From: an uncultured Methylobacillus sp.
Lineage (GTDB): Bacteria > Pseudomonadota > Gammaproteobacteria > Burkholderiales > Methylophilaceae
Direction of reading: 5' to 3'
DNA: 29,778 nucleotides
Assembly: GCA_946481235.1 (NCBI GenBank)
Contig: CAMLME010000004.1
Coordinates: 1-29,778 of the forward strand
Below, one piece after another: positions 7,220-15,149 of the stretch (the first letter of the stretch is position 1; each line of letters opens with the position of its first letter). The notes under the pieces were generated by a model. It made no database searches. It saw only the letters and a program-made list of their open reading frames with translations, and was not told where the DNA came from. The translations under genes and the position numbers were made by a program.

Positions 7220-9052
7220 TCAGGCAAACAGTGCGGCTTTGGTATCCTGCGTTTCCACGCTCAGCAGCGCTTCCATATCCAGTACCAGAACAATGGCGCC
7301 GTCACCGGTCAGTGTTGCCCCGGCAATTCCTTTCGGCTTGATATCGTGCAGCGGCTTGATCACGACATCGGCTTGGCCGATGAAGCTGTCGATCGCCAGG
7401 ATGAAATTGCTTTCGCCGCATTGCATCAGCACCCCGAAAGCCGGCACGCCCGAGACCGGCCATCCGATCAGGCTGGCCAGCGTACGGATAGGTAGCACTT
7501 CTTCGCGCACGATCATGGTGGCTTTGCCGGATACGCGCTGCACGTCTTCGGAACGGATGGGCAATATCTCGCGCACCATCGACAGCGGCACCGCGAACGG
7601 TTGCGAGCCAAGCCGAACCATCAGCACCGGCAGAATCGCCAGCGTCAACGGCAGCATGATGCGGAACGTCGAGCCTTGGCCGACGACGGAAGTTACATCC
7701 ACGCGGCCATTGAGTTTCTGGATGTTGGTTTTTACCACGTCCATGCCGACACCGCGGCCGGAAACATCGGAAATCTGATCCTTCGTAGAGAAGCCGGGCA
7801 GGAAAATCAGGTTCAGGCTTTGCTTTTCATCCAGGCTATTGGCCGTTTCGATGTCGATCAGGCCTTTCTCCACGGCTTTATGGCGAATGACGTCGGCTTT
7901 AATGCCTCGGCCGTCATCGGTGATTTCGATGATGATGTGGTCCCCGACCTGCTCCGCTGATAAATGCACCAGGCTCTTGGCCGGCTTGCCAGCGGCAATG
8001 CGTTCTTCCGGACTGTCGACGCCATGGTCGACGGCATTGCGAATCAGGTGGACCAGCGGATCGTTCAAGTCCTCGATCATGGTCTTGTCGATTTCGGTTT
8101 CTTCGCCGGAAAGGACAAGTTCGACGTCCTTGCCCAATTGGCGAGCGACGTCACGTGCCAAACGCGGGTATTTCTGAAACAGGCGGCCGATTGGCTGCAT
8201 GCGGGTTTTCATTACCGCGTTTTGCAGGTCACCGACTAGCAGGTCGAGATGACTGACGGCTTCGTCCAGGTCCTTGATGGTTTCCTGGTCGACCTTGCCT
8301 TGCATGATGGCTGTGCGCAGGCAGGTCAGGCGATTCTTGGTCAGACCGATTTCGCCGGAAAGATTGAGCACCTGGTCGAGACGTGCCGTATCGACACGGA
8401 TGGTGGTGTCCTTGGCTGCGGCGGCAACGGCCGCGGTTCCGACGGCGGCAGGCCGGGGCGTGGGAGCAGTCGCTGGTTTTGCCGGGATGGGCTGAACCTC
8501 AGCCGGAGGGGCAACCGGGGTAACCTGTGCCACATGGGTGTCGCCACCGACCAAGCTGTGGAAAAGCTGATTCCAGTCCGGCTCACCGCTGAACCCTGCG
8601 ACAGATGCGGCATCCGGGACTTGAGGAGCAGGCGTCCTCGGAGCGGGGGCGGCAATAGTTTCTCCCGCTAAAACGGTATCAAGCGAGGCCAGCAGGGCAG
8701 GATCGGCGGGTGAGGGCTGCTTCCCTGAAGAGAGTTCGGCGAACATGTCGCGTACCACGCCGGTGGAGGCCATGATGACGTCCATGATGCCAGGATCGAG
8801 CTGCATCTCGGCATTACGCAGCTTGTCGAACAGGTTTTCCGTACGATGGCAGAGCTTGACCATTTCCGTTGCGTTGAGAAAGCCGGCGCCGCCCTTGATG
8901 GTATGGAACCCGCGGAAGATCTCGTTCAGTAGCGCCTTGTCGTCGGGATGTTTTTCGAGGTCGACCAGCTTGTTATCGACGCCAGACAACAAGTCTGAGG
9001 CTTCGGTCAGGAAATCCTGCAGCATGTCCTCCATGCCAGCGAAATCACTCAT
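7220..9052 (-). CDS. cheA: Chemotaxis histidine kinase CheA
   Basis: This 610-aa cytoplasmic kinase receives receptor signals and phosphorylates CheY. P1 (Hpt) contains the phospho-acceptor His50 in GFHTIKGGAGF. Residues about 110-215 are a Pro/Ala-rich linker in which I cannot find a P2 CheY-binding domain. P3 dimerisation begins near TTIRVDTARLDQVLNLSGEI (216-235). P4 kinase motifs are complete: N box HLIRNAVDHG (335-344), G1 DDGRG (379-383), F box near FLPGFST (417-423) and G2 SGRGVGMDVV (431-440). P5, a CheW-like domain, spans about 470-605. The family range is about 600-750 aa, so this is a short form. The start has AAGGG 6 bases upstream. It follows cheZ by 19 bp. No cheW is seen, so the coupling protein must be encoded elsewhere or be replaced by CheV. 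Confidence 0.97.
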   Translation of the reverse strand: MSDFAGMEDMLQDFLTEASDLLSGVDNKLVDLEKHPDDKALLNEIFRGFHTIKGGAGFLNATEMVKLCHRTENLFDKLRNAEMQLDPGIMDVIMASTGVVRDMFAELSSGKQPSPADPALLASLDTVLAGETIAAPAPRTPAPQVPDAASVAGFSGEPDWNQLFHSLVGGDTHVAQVTPVAPPAEVQPIPAKPATAPTPRPAAVGTAAVAAAAKDTTIRVDTARLDQVLNLSGEIGLTKNRLTCLRTAIMQGKVDQETIKDLDEAVSHLDLLVGDLQNAVMKTRMQPIGRLFQKYPRLARDVARQLGKDVELVLSGEETEIDKTMIEDLNDPLVHLIRNAVDHGVDSPEERIAAGKPAKSLVHLSAEQVGDHIIIEITDDGRGIKADVIRHKAVEKGLIDIETANSLDEKQSLNLIFLPGFSTKDQISDVSGRGVGMDVVKTNIQKLNGRVDVTSVVGQGSTFRIMLPLTLAILPVLMVRLGSQPFAVPLSMVREILPIRSEDVQRVSGKATMIVREEVLPIRTLASLIGWPVSGVPAFGVLMQCGESNFILAIDSFIGQADVVIKPLHDIKPKGIAGATLTGDGAIVLVLDMEALLSVETQDTKAALFA

Positions 9053-9071
9053 GTTTTTCCCTTAAATAACT

Positions 9072-9836
9072 TTAGAAGCCCAGACTGTCCAGCAGATCGT
9101 CAACCTGGGCTTGGCTGGTGACCACGTCGGCACGTCCGTCGGCATTGATGACAGGCCCGTTCAGCAAGGAGTTATCCAATTCCTTCTTCTTGTCATCAGG
9201 CAAGGTCTCGATGAGTAATGCTACCAGCTGGTTTTCAAGCTGCTGTACGGTTTCGGATAGTTTCTTGAGTACTTGGCCGGTCAAATCCTGATAGTCCTGG
9301 GCCATGACAATATCCATCAGCTGGGAATTGGTCGCCTTGGTGTTGAGCGGCACCTCTTGCAAATAACTGCGGGTTTGATGGACCAGCGTCTTGAATTGCT
9401 CGGTGTCCAGCTTGCGCTCGAACAACTCTTGCCAGCGCGATGAAAGCTGTGTCGCGCCGGATTCCAGCTTCTGTTGCAAGGGCTTGGTTTCCTCAACGGC
9501 ATTCAGCGTCTTGACTGCGGCCTGCTCGGTCAGCGTGGAAATGTAGTTGAGGCGGTCGCGTGTGTCCGGCATCTTGCCGACTGCACGCTCCAAAGTCTTG
9601 TCGTAGCCAAGTTCGCGCATGGTGTCGTGCAATGCGCGCGTCAGATGGCCGATCTGGGAGTGAACACCTTCCGCTCCGCTGGCGGCTGGAATTGCCATGG
9701 GCTCGCGCGAAGCGGGGACCGGAGCAGCCGCTATCGGTTCCGGCGCAGATGCTTCGGCCGGCTTTTCGGTATGGGCCTGCGCAATGCTGTCGAATAATGC
9801 TTCGAGTTCGTCGGAATCGCCGTTTTCAGTACTCAC
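9072..9836 (-). CDS. cheZ: CheY-phosphate phosphatase CheZ
   Basis: This 254-aa protein fits CheZ, which accelerates dephosphorylation of CheY~P and so ends tumble or reversal signals. The core helical hairpin contains AQDYQDLTGQV; Asp184 and Gln188 correspond to the family catalytic pair, in which Gln inserts into the CheY active site. The C-terminal DDLLDSLGF (residues 246-254) is the tethered peptide that docks on CheY~P. The N-terminal 60 residues are an acidic then Ala/Pro-rich extension. Translation starts at GTG 9836, supported by GGGAG 8 bases upstream. It lies between cheY (15-bp gap) and cheA (19-bp gap), consistent with one transcript. Confidence 0.96.
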   Translation of the reverse strand: MSTENGDSDELEALFDSIAQAHTEKPAEASAPEPIAAAPVPASREPMAIPAASGAEGVHSQIGHLTRALHDTMRELGYDKTLERAVGKMPDTRDRLNYISTLTEQAAVKTLNAVEETKPLQQKLESGATQLSSRWQELFERKLDTEQFKTLVHQTRSYLQEVPLNTKATNSQLMDIVMAQDYQDLTGQVLKKLSETVQQLENQLVALLIETLPDDKKKELDNSLLNGPVINADGRADVVTSQAQVDDLLDSLGF

Positions 9837-9851
9837 CTAATACTCTCCCTC

Positions 9852-10241
9852 TTACAAGCCGTGTTTTTCGAAAACCTTGTTGAGTTTCTCTTCCAGCGTA
9901 GCGGCGGTGAAAGGTTTTACCACGTAGCCGCTGGCGCCTGCCTGAGCGGCCTCGATGATGTTTTCCTTCTTGGCCTCGGCCGTGACCATCAGCACCGGGA
10001 GGTGCTTGAGCTCCACATCGCCGCGTATTGCTCGAAGCAATTCAATGCCGGTCATGTTGGGCATGTTCCAGTCGCTGACGACAAACTGGAAGCTGCCGGA
10101 TTTAAGCTTCTGCAGTGCGACGACGCCATCCTCGGCCTCATCGGCATTGGTATAGCCCAGTTCTTTAAGCAGATTGCGGACGATTCGGCGCATGGTCGAG
10201 AAGTCGTCCACGATCAGAATCTTCAGGTTTTTATCAGCCAT
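9852..10241 (-). CDS. cheY: Chemotaxis response regulator CheY
   Basis: This 129-aa single receiver domain carries Asp12, Asp13, phospho-acceptor Asp57 (VVSDWNMP), Thr87 and Lys109, with the same numbering as the enteric protein. [25 protein letters not shown] and [20 protein letters not shown] blocks are typical of flagellar CheY. Phosphorylated CheY would bind the DILSQEEVDALL motif at the FliM N terminus encoded at 22806. It is followed by its phosphatase gene cheZ after 15 bp and preceded by a cheV gene after 27 bp. A GGGG motif 8-9 bases before the ATG serves as ribosome-binding site. Confidence 0.98.
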   Translation of the reverse strand: MADKNLKILIVDDFSTMRRIVRNLLKELGYTNADEAEDGVVALQKLKSGSFQFVVSDWNMPNMTGIELLRAIRGDVELKHLPVLMVTAEAKKENIIEAAQAGASGYVVKPFTAATLEEKLNKVFEKHGL

Positions 10242-10268
10242 TCAAATGACCCCATGACTTTCGATAGG

Positions 10269-11213
10269 TTATACGAGTAAAGGACGCAGTGTTTCAGACA
10301 GGATAATAGGATCGAACTTTGGCACATAGGCATCGACGCCTGCTTGCAATCCCATTGTCTTGTTGGCTTGCGATGAAAGGGAAGAGTGCATTACCACCGG
10401 GATGCCGTCGAAGCGGCGATCACCCTTGACGTTTTTGGTCAGGACGTAACCGTCCATCTCCGGCATTTCGGCATCGGTAAGTATCAGGCGTAGCGACTCA
10501 TGTAACGGTCGGTTTTCCTGTTGTGCGCGGGCCGCCAGGCTCTTGAGCTTTTCCCATGCTTCGATACCGTTGTTGGCCTGCTGATACTTGATGCCCATGC
10601 GATCAAGCACGGAGACGATGCTTTTGCGAGCCACCTGGGAGTCGTCAGCAAAAAAGATATAGCGTTCGATATTGTCGTTGAATTGTGCGAGCTCGGGAAT
10701 GTCCGGTTCGCCAAGCGCGGAGGCCAGCAGCTGCTCGACGTCGAGAATGGAAACCAGTCGCCCGTCTGGCAGTTCGGTAATCGCGGTAATCAGCCCTTCG
10801 TTGCCGGCCAGCATGTCCTGAGGCGGCTTGACCTTGTCCCAGTCAACGCGAATGATGCGGTCCACTTCATGCACCAGGAACCCTTGCGTATGCCGGCTGA
10901 ACTCCGTGACGATCAAGGTCTGGTTGGTACAGGCCGCCGGGTCTCCGAGATTGATGAAGCTGGAGAGCGAGATGACCGGAATGATATTGCCGCGCAGCGA
11001 AATGAAGCCTTCCACTCCTTGCGGCACATTGGGCGTTTTGGTGATGTTGGGCGTGTTGGTGACTTCACGTACCTTGAACACGTTAATGCCGAAAATTTCA
11101 TTGCTGCCCAGCGAGAACAGCAGGATTTCCATCTTGTTCGAACCCGCGAGCTTGGTGCGCGCATCAATCGCATCAAGCAGGTTGTTGTCGTTATCCATTG
11201 ACATCTCTTGCAT
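10269..11213 (-). CDS. cheV: CheV chemotaxis coupling protein (second copy)
   Basis: CheV joins an N-terminal CheW-like coupling domain (about residues 25-170) to a C-terminal receiver domain (about 185-314). Both halves are clear: FGINVFKVREV and GFISLRGNIIPVI in the first; LILTDAEMPEMDGYVL with phospho-acceptor Asp247, and a PKF lysine, in the second. It would couple receptors to CheA and adapt by receiver phosphorylation. I take ATG 11213 as start because GGAG lies 5 bases upstream; GTG 11216 and ATGs at 11204 and 11198 are in frame and cannot be excluded. The neighbouring cheV at 11228 is a paralogue and the gap is about 14 bp. Both copies keep their key residues, so neither looks like a pseudogene. 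Confidence 0.94.
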   Translation of the reverse strand: MQEMSMDNDNNLLDAIDARTKLAGSNKMEILLFSLGSNEIFGINVFKVREVTNTPNITKTPNVPQGVEGFISLRGNIIPVISLSSFINLGDPAACTNQTLIVTEFSRHTQGFLVHEVDRIIRVDWDKVKPPQDMLAGNEGLITAITELPDGRLVSILDVEQLLASALGEPDIPELAQFNDNIERYIFFADDSQVARKSIVSVLDRMGIKYQQANNGIEAWEKLKSLAARAQQENRPLHESLRLILTDAEMPEMDGYVLTKNVKGDRRFDGIPVVMHSSLSSQANKTMGLQAGVDAYVPKFDPIILSETLRPLLV

Positions 11214-11227
11214 CACGTCTCCAGGGC

Positions 11228-12187
11228 TCAGGCGCGGCTGGCAGTAACCGACAGTAGTCGGGACAGTACTTCAGCCAGTTTTTGAGGTTCGAATTTTGGC
11301 ACATATTCATCGACGCCGACCGATTTTCCGAGGTGCTGGTTGGCCGAACTGGAGAGCGATGAGTGCATCAATACCGGTACGCCGGAAAAGCGCGCATCGC
11401 TCTTGATGTTGCGGGTGAGCACATAGCCATCCATTTCCGGCATTTCAACGTCGGTCAGGATCAGCTGGATGAAATCCTTGACCGGCTGGTGTGTGGCATC
11501 GGCCCGTGCGGCGACTTTTTGCAGTTCCTGCCAGGCTTCCTTGCCGTTGGTCGAGAACAGGAACTTGATGCCAAGGGCCTCCAGGGTTTTCTGGATCTGC
11601 TTGCGCGCCACGACCGAGTCGTCGGTAAAGAACACGGTCTTTTCGCCGAGGTTGAGTGGGGCGAGCGAGGCGATGGTGATGTCGTCCGCATAACTGGAGG
11701 TGTCCGCGAGGATTTTTTCCACGTCCATCATCATGACGATGCGCTTGTCCTTCAGCTCGGTGACCGCCGTGATCAGGCCGCCCATCTGCACGGTCAGCAT
11801 TTCCGGAGGCACTTTCATGGCCGACCAGTCCACGCGCAGGATGGTGTCGACGCTTTCAACGAGGAAGCCCTGGGTGTGACCGTTGTATTCGGTAACGATC
11901 ATGATCTCGGGCGGTTTTTCGTTCTGGATGCCGACATACTTGATCAGGTCGATAACCGGTACTAGGCTGCCGCGCAGGCTAACCATGCCTTCCACGGATG
12001 GCGGCATATCCGGCGCGCGGGTGATTTCGGGGATGCGCATGACTTCGCGCACCTTGAATACATTGATGCCGAAGGTTTCCTCGCGCCCCGTGCGCTGGTC
12101 TGTCCCGAGCGAGAAAAGAAGCATCTCCAGCTTGTTGGATCCAGCCAATTTGGTGCGTGCATCGATCCGTTTCAATAATTCAGACAT
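11228..12187 (-). CDS. cheV: CheV chemotaxis coupling protein (first copy)
   Basis: This 319-aa protein is CheW-like (about residues 15-170) plus receiver (about 183-315). Characteristic blocks are FGINVFKVREVMRIPEIT, GMVSLRGSLVPVIDLIKY, and LILTDVEMPEMDGYVL with phospho-acceptor Asp246; PKF supplies the conserved Lys. Like its paralogue it opens with IDARTKLAGSNKLEMLLFSLG, but it has an insert (DQRTGREETFG) in the first strand pair. It is the first recognised gene of the minus-strand che block. A GGAG site lies 9 bases before the ATG. With no cheW in the window, one CheV may act as the main coupling protein; that is inference. Confidence 0.95.
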   Translation of the reverse strand: MSELLKRIDARTKLAGSNKLEMLLFSLGTDQRTGREETFGINVFKVREVMRIPEITRAPDMPPSVEGMVSLRGSLVPVIDLIKYVGIQNEKPPEIMIVTEYNGHTQGFLVESVDTILRVDWSAMKVPPEMLTVQMGGLITAVTELKDKRIVMMMDVEKILADTSSYADDITIASLAPLNLGEKTVFFTDDSVVARKQIQKTLEALGIKFLFSTNGKEAWQELQKVAARADATHQPVKDFIQLILTDVEMPEMDGYVLTRNIKSDARFSGVPVLMHSSLSSSANQHLGKSVGVDEYVPKFEPQKLAEVLSRLLSVTASRA

Positions 12188-12200
12188 GCTTTATGGCTCC

Positions 12201-12214
12201 GTCCCTGGCGGGAC
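12201..12214 (-). promoter_or_regulatory. Small dyad in cheV leader
   Basis: GTCCC-TGGC-GGGAC forms a perfect 5-bp stem with a 4-base loop just upstream of the cheV ribosome-binding site. It could be a small leader hairpin or a chance dyad; nothing else in the sequence supports a role. Confidence 0.3.
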
Positions 12215-12265
12215 TATATCTTTAAAATGATGCGTAATTATGCACTGGAATAGCATAACAATGAA

Positions 12266-12445
12266 TTATCGTGCGCTAGGCTTGTCGTTCTGCATGCGAG
12301 CTCTTGAAAAGATAAAAACGGCACTGAATGGCTGTATCTTGTCTAAGGTGCCAAGACTGGCTCGGCTGATTCGCTTCAGGCCATGGATTTCTATTTGCAG
12401 ATTCTCGATGTGCTGCTTGGATGAATCCTCTCGATTTCCGAGCAT
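12266..12445 (-). CDS. Possible 59-aa ORF or gene remnant upstream of cheV
   Basis: An ATG at 12445 opens a 59-codon frame ending at TAA 12266-12268. The same frame stays open about 17 codons further upstream, to a TAA near 12497, without another start codon. The open stretch reads like a soluble amphipathic helix rich in Gln, Lys, Glu and Leu (LCQQIQLKAQEKQML upstream of the ATG, then KQHIENLQIEIHGLKRI), unlike the Cys/Ser/Arg-rich noise in other frames here. There is no good ribosome-binding site. It could be the 3' end of a decayed flagellar or chemotaxis gene, a real small protein, or chance. I cannot assign a family. Confidence 0.25.
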   Translation of the reverse strand: MLGNREDSSKQHIENLQIEIHGLKRISRASLGTLDKIQPFSAVFIFSRARMQNDKPSAR

Positions 12446-12520
12446 CTGTTTTTCTTGCGCTTTGAGTTGAATCTGCTGGCAAAGTCCTGCCTTTTCCCTT
12501 TATGTTGCCAAATAGCAAGA

Positions 12521-12549
12521 TTGAGTTACTCCACACATGTTTTTATTAT
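12521..12549 (+). promoter_or_regulatory. Sigma-70-like promoter for fleS-fleR
   Basis: TTGAGT (12521-12526) and TATTAT (12544-12549) are separated by exactly 17 bases, a 4/6 and 5/6 match to the housekeeping consensus. The predicted start is near 12556, leaving a leader of about 100 nt before fleS. A housekeeping or master-regulator-driven promoter is expected for the early genes that encode the sigma-54 activator. Confidence 0.5.
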
Positions 12550-12595
12550 GGGATGTATCCAAATTACGCCCTCGTGACACTATACTTGAGGCTAT

Positions 12596-12655
12596 ATGAA
12601 AAATGTAGTGGCAATCGCCAGTCCGGCGGCTCCAGTTGCGGAATGGGGTATGTAA
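12596..12655 (+). CDS. Possible 19-aa leader peptide ahead of fleS
   Basis: ATG 12596 opens a 19-codon frame (MKNVVAIASPAAPVAEWGM) that ends at TAA 12653-12655, directly followed by the GTG start of fleS at 12656. GAGG lies 4 bases before the ATG. The arrangement would suit translational coupling or a leader-peptide control, since the fleS start itself has only a weak GGGG site inside this frame. The frame is short and may be accidental. Confidence 0.3.
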   Translation: MKNVVAIASPAAPVAEWGM

Positions 12656-13822
12656 GTGAGCGTATCCCCCCCGTCTTCGCCAGAAGAGTTGCAGGAGGCA
12701 TTCAACCTGTTCAATCAGGTGTCCGAGCAATTGACCGATGTCTATCGGGAATTGCAAAAGCAGGTCGAGCAGCTCACCCAGGATCTTGCGGTAACCAATA
12801 ACGAGTTGCGTCGCCAACTGGAAGAGAAGGAAAGTTTGTCGCAGCGCCTTAGCCGCCTGCTGGCAGCCTTGCCCGGTGGTGTTGTCGTTCTTGACGATAC
12901 TGGCCGGGTGAATGAGGCCAATCCTGCTGTGTTCAGCTTGTTGTCAGGCAAGCTGCTCGGTGAAAAATGGATCAGCGTATGCGAGCGCGAGCTCAGGCCG
13001 ACTACCACGCAGGGAGAGTGGCTGATTGGCGATAGTGGCCGGCGTATTGTCATTTCCACCAATCGCATTGGCGAGCAGGGCGGAGAGATCCTGCTGCTGC
13101 AGGACGTCACCGAGGCGTATCAGTTACAGGACCAGTTGCAGCGGCACAAGCGGCTTTCCTCGATGGGCGAAATGGTGGCCGGACTGGCACATCAGCTGCG
13201 CACGCCGCTCTCGGCTGCACTTCTTTACACTTCGCATTTGCGTGGCGAATTGTCGCCAGAAGATCGTGTGCGCTTTGCCGATAAGGCGCTTGCGCGTTTG
13301 CATTCGCTGGAGCATCTCATCAGGGAAATGCTGATTTTTGTGCGTGGCGGCAAGGGCAATCAGGAGCGTATCGCCGTCTCGACCCTGCTGGCGGATGTGC
13401 AGCAGGTCATGGAGCCGCAGATGGCGCACCATGGCCTGATTTTCGAGGTAGCAGAGAGCAAGCCTGGTGTGTACGTGCTGGGAAGCCGTGAGGCGCTGTC
13501 CGGTGCGTTGACCAACTTATTGACCAATGCGATGCAAGCTTCTCAGTCGCAGCAGCGTGTCCGGCTGTCGGCCGTGGTCGAAGCGGGTGGCTGGTTGGCT
13601 TTCCACGTCACTGATACGGGAAAAGGTATTCCGCAAAAACTGCAGGACCGGTTGTTCGAACCGTTTTTCACGACACGCACGGAGGGCACCGGTCTGGGCC
13701 TTGCCATCGTCCGCGAAGTGGCGCAAATGCATGGCGGTGAAATTTCATTGCAATCCACGGAAGGCGAAGGCAGCGAATTCATTCTGCGGCTGCCGATCAG
13801 CGAACAAGAGTCTATTTTATGA
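12656..13822 (+). CDS. fleS: Flagellar two-component sensor kinase, FleS/FlrB type
   Basis: This 388-aa kinase has no membrane segment. An N-terminal coiled coil (about 10-70) leads to a PAS-like domain (about 68-155, LPGGVVVLDDTGRVNEANPA), then HisKA with phospho-acceptor His179 in AGLAHQLRTPLSAAL. The HATPase domain shows the N box LTNLLTNAMQAS, G1 DTGKGI, F box LFEPFFTT and G2 GTGLGLAIV. This soluble PAS-kinase architecture directly before an NtrC-type regulator and fliE is that of FleS/FlrB, which phosphorylates FleR/FlrC to turn on middle flagellar genes. The start is GTG 12656 with a weak GGGG site 7 bases upstream. The stop overlaps the fleR start (ATGA), so the two are translationally coupled. 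The signal sensed is unknown; in the family it is linked to flagellar assembly. Confidence 0.9.
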   Translation: MSVSPPSSPEELQEAFNLFNQVSEQLTDVYRELQKQVEQLTQDLAVTNNELRRQLEEKESLSQRLSRLLAALPGGVVVLDDTGRVNEANPAVFSLLSGKLLGEKWISVCERELRPTTTQGEWLIGDSGRRIVISTNRIGEQGGEILLLQDVTEAYQLQDQLQRHKRLSSMGEMVAGLAHQLRTPLSAALLYTSHLRGELSPEDRVRFADKALARLHSLEHLIREMLIFVRGGKGNQERIAVSTLLADVQQVMEPQMAHHGLIFEVAESKPGVYVLGSREALSGALTNLLTNAMQASQSQQRVRLSAVVEAGGWLAFHVTDTGKGIPQKLQDRLFEPFFTTRTEGTGLGLAIVREVAQMHGGEISLQSTEGEGSEFILRLPISEQESIL

Positions 13823-15147
13823 AGAAACCGTTGCCCATTCTGGTGGTGGAGGATGATCCTGATCTGCGTGAAGCATTGAGCGATACGCTCACGCTTTCCC
13901 GTTATCGCGTACACACGGCCGTCGATGGCGAGAACGCAATTGCATTATTGCGCGAGCATGCCGTCGGCCTGGTCATCACTGACGTGCAAATGCCCAATAT
14001 GAACGGCATCACCCTGCTGCATGAGATCAAATCGCGCTGGCCGCACCTGCCCGTTTTGCTGATGACGGCCTATGGCGTCATCTCGCAGGCGGTGGAAGCC
14101 ATGCGGGAGGGTGCCTGCAATTACATGGTGAAGCCCTTTGACGTCAGCGATCTTCTGACGCAGGTGGCCCGTTATATGCTGCCGGTCAGCTTCGGAGAAA
14201 GTGGCGATGCCGTGATGGACGACCCGCAGAGCAGCGAGCTTTTCTCGCTTGCGCTACGGGTGGCAGGCACGCCTGCTACCGTCATGATTTCTGGCGATAG
14301 CGGGACCGGCAAGGAAGTGCTGGCCCGCTTTATACATCGCCATTCGCCGCGGGCGGAGCAGCCTTTTGTTGCCATCAATTGCGCGGCTATTCCGGATAAC
14401 CTGCTTGAAGCGACGATGTTCGGTTATGAGAAAGGCGCATTCACTGGAGCTACGCAGGCGCAGGCCGGTAAGTTCGAGCAGGCGCAAGGCGGGACTTTGT
14501 TGCTGGACGAAATATCCGAAATGCCGCTTGCATTGCAGGCCAAGCTGCTTCGCGTGCTACAGGAGCGCGAGGTGGAACGTGTGGGTGGGAGTAAGGCGAT
14601 ACCGCTCGATGTGCGGATTATTGCCACCACCAATCGGGACATGCAGGTTGAGGTGGCCAAGGGTGGTTTCCGCGAAGACCTGTATTACCGGCTTAATGTG
14701 TTTCCGCTGAAGATATTGCCGCTACGTGAGCGCAAGCAGGACATCCTGCCATTGGCCCGACGGTTCTTGAACGACATGGCGAGCGCCATGGGGCGGGGCG
14801 GTTTGCGTCTCGATACTGTTTCCGAGCAGGCCATGCTCGATTACGGCTGGCCGGGAAATGTGCGTGAAATGGAAAACGTTATCCAGCGTGCCGTGATTCT
14901 TGCTCCCGCAGAGGTGGTCAAGCCCGAGCATTTGCATTTGCCTTCGCGGCCGGCTGCTAAAGTAAATGGCGAGGCGGACCGTAATGACGATGAGGGCAGT
15001 GCGCAGGATCTCAAATCATTGGAGAAAGCTCATATCATGACGACCCTGGCGTCGGTCAACGGTTCGCGCAAACTTGCCGCTCAGAAGCTAGGAATGAGCG
15101 AGCGAACTTTGCGCCATAAACTGCAGCAATATCGCGAAGCGGATTGA
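13819..15147 (+). CDS. fleR: Sigma-54-dependent flagellar response regulator, FleR/FlrC type
   Basis: This 442-aa activator has three domains. The receiver (1-120) carries phospho-acceptor Asp55 (LVITDVQMPNM). The AAA+ domain (about 135-375) has Walker A GDSGTGKE (159-166), the sigma-54-contacting GAFTGA loop (206-211), Walker B GGTLLLDEI (224-232) and an R-finger region. A Fis-type helix-turn-helix lies at the C terminus (about 410-440, NGSRKLAAQKLGMSERTLRH). Phosphorylated FleR/FlrC activates sigma-54 promoters of basal body and hook genes. Consensus sigma-54 sites lie just downstream before fliE (15150) and fliK (20936), so these are likely targets. It overlaps fleS by 4 bp. FleQ, the usual upstream regulator, is not in the window. 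Confidence 0.92.
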   Translation: MKKPLPILVVEDDPDLREALSDTLTLSRYRVHTAVDGENAIALLREHAVGLVITDVQMPNMNGITLLHEIKSRWPHLPVLLMTAYGVISQAVEAMREGACNYMVKPFDVSDLLTQVARYMLPVSFGESGDAVMDDPQSSELFSLALRVAGTPATVMISGDSGTGKEVLARFIHRHSPRAEQPFVAINCAAIPDNLLEATMFGYEKGAFTGATQAQAGKFEQAQGGTLLLDEISEMPLALQAKLLRVLQEREVERVGGSKAIPLDVRIIATTNRDMQVEVAKGGFREDLYYRLNVFPLKILPLRERKQDILPLARRFLNDMASAMGRGGLRLDTVSEQAMLDYGWPGNVREMENVIQRAVILAPAEVVKPEHLHLPSRPAAKVNGEADRNDDEGSAQDLKSLEKAHIMTTLASVNGSRKLAAQKLGMSERTLRHKLQQYREAD

Positions 15148-15149
15148 AC

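Larger units (their letters stand above)
12188..12655. other. 468-bp divergent spacer between cheV and fleS
   Basis: This spacer separates the minus-strand che block from the plus-strand flagellar block. It holds a small dyad in the cheV leader (12201-12214), a possible 59-codon minus-strand reading frame (12266-12445), a sigma-70-like promoter pointing to fleS (12521-12549) and a 19-codon plus-strand leader frame that ends right at the fleS start (12596-12655). No good sigma-54 or sigma-28 site was found on either strand, and no convincing cheV promoter. Confidence 0.8.

Noticed and set aside
12340..12362. TTGGCAC on the minus strand upstream of cheV as a sigma-54 -24 box
   Set aside because: No TTGC at the required spacing (ACAAG instead).
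12276..12536. 86-codon minus-strand frame in the cheV-fleS spacer
   Set aside because: Composition looks random and another frame of the same strand reads more like protein; no ribosome-binding site.
12480..12600. Sigma-54-like sequences before fleS (TGGCAAAGTCCTGC and TGACACTATACTTGA)
   Set aside because: The first has wrong GG-GC spacing; the second lacks both the GG and the GC.
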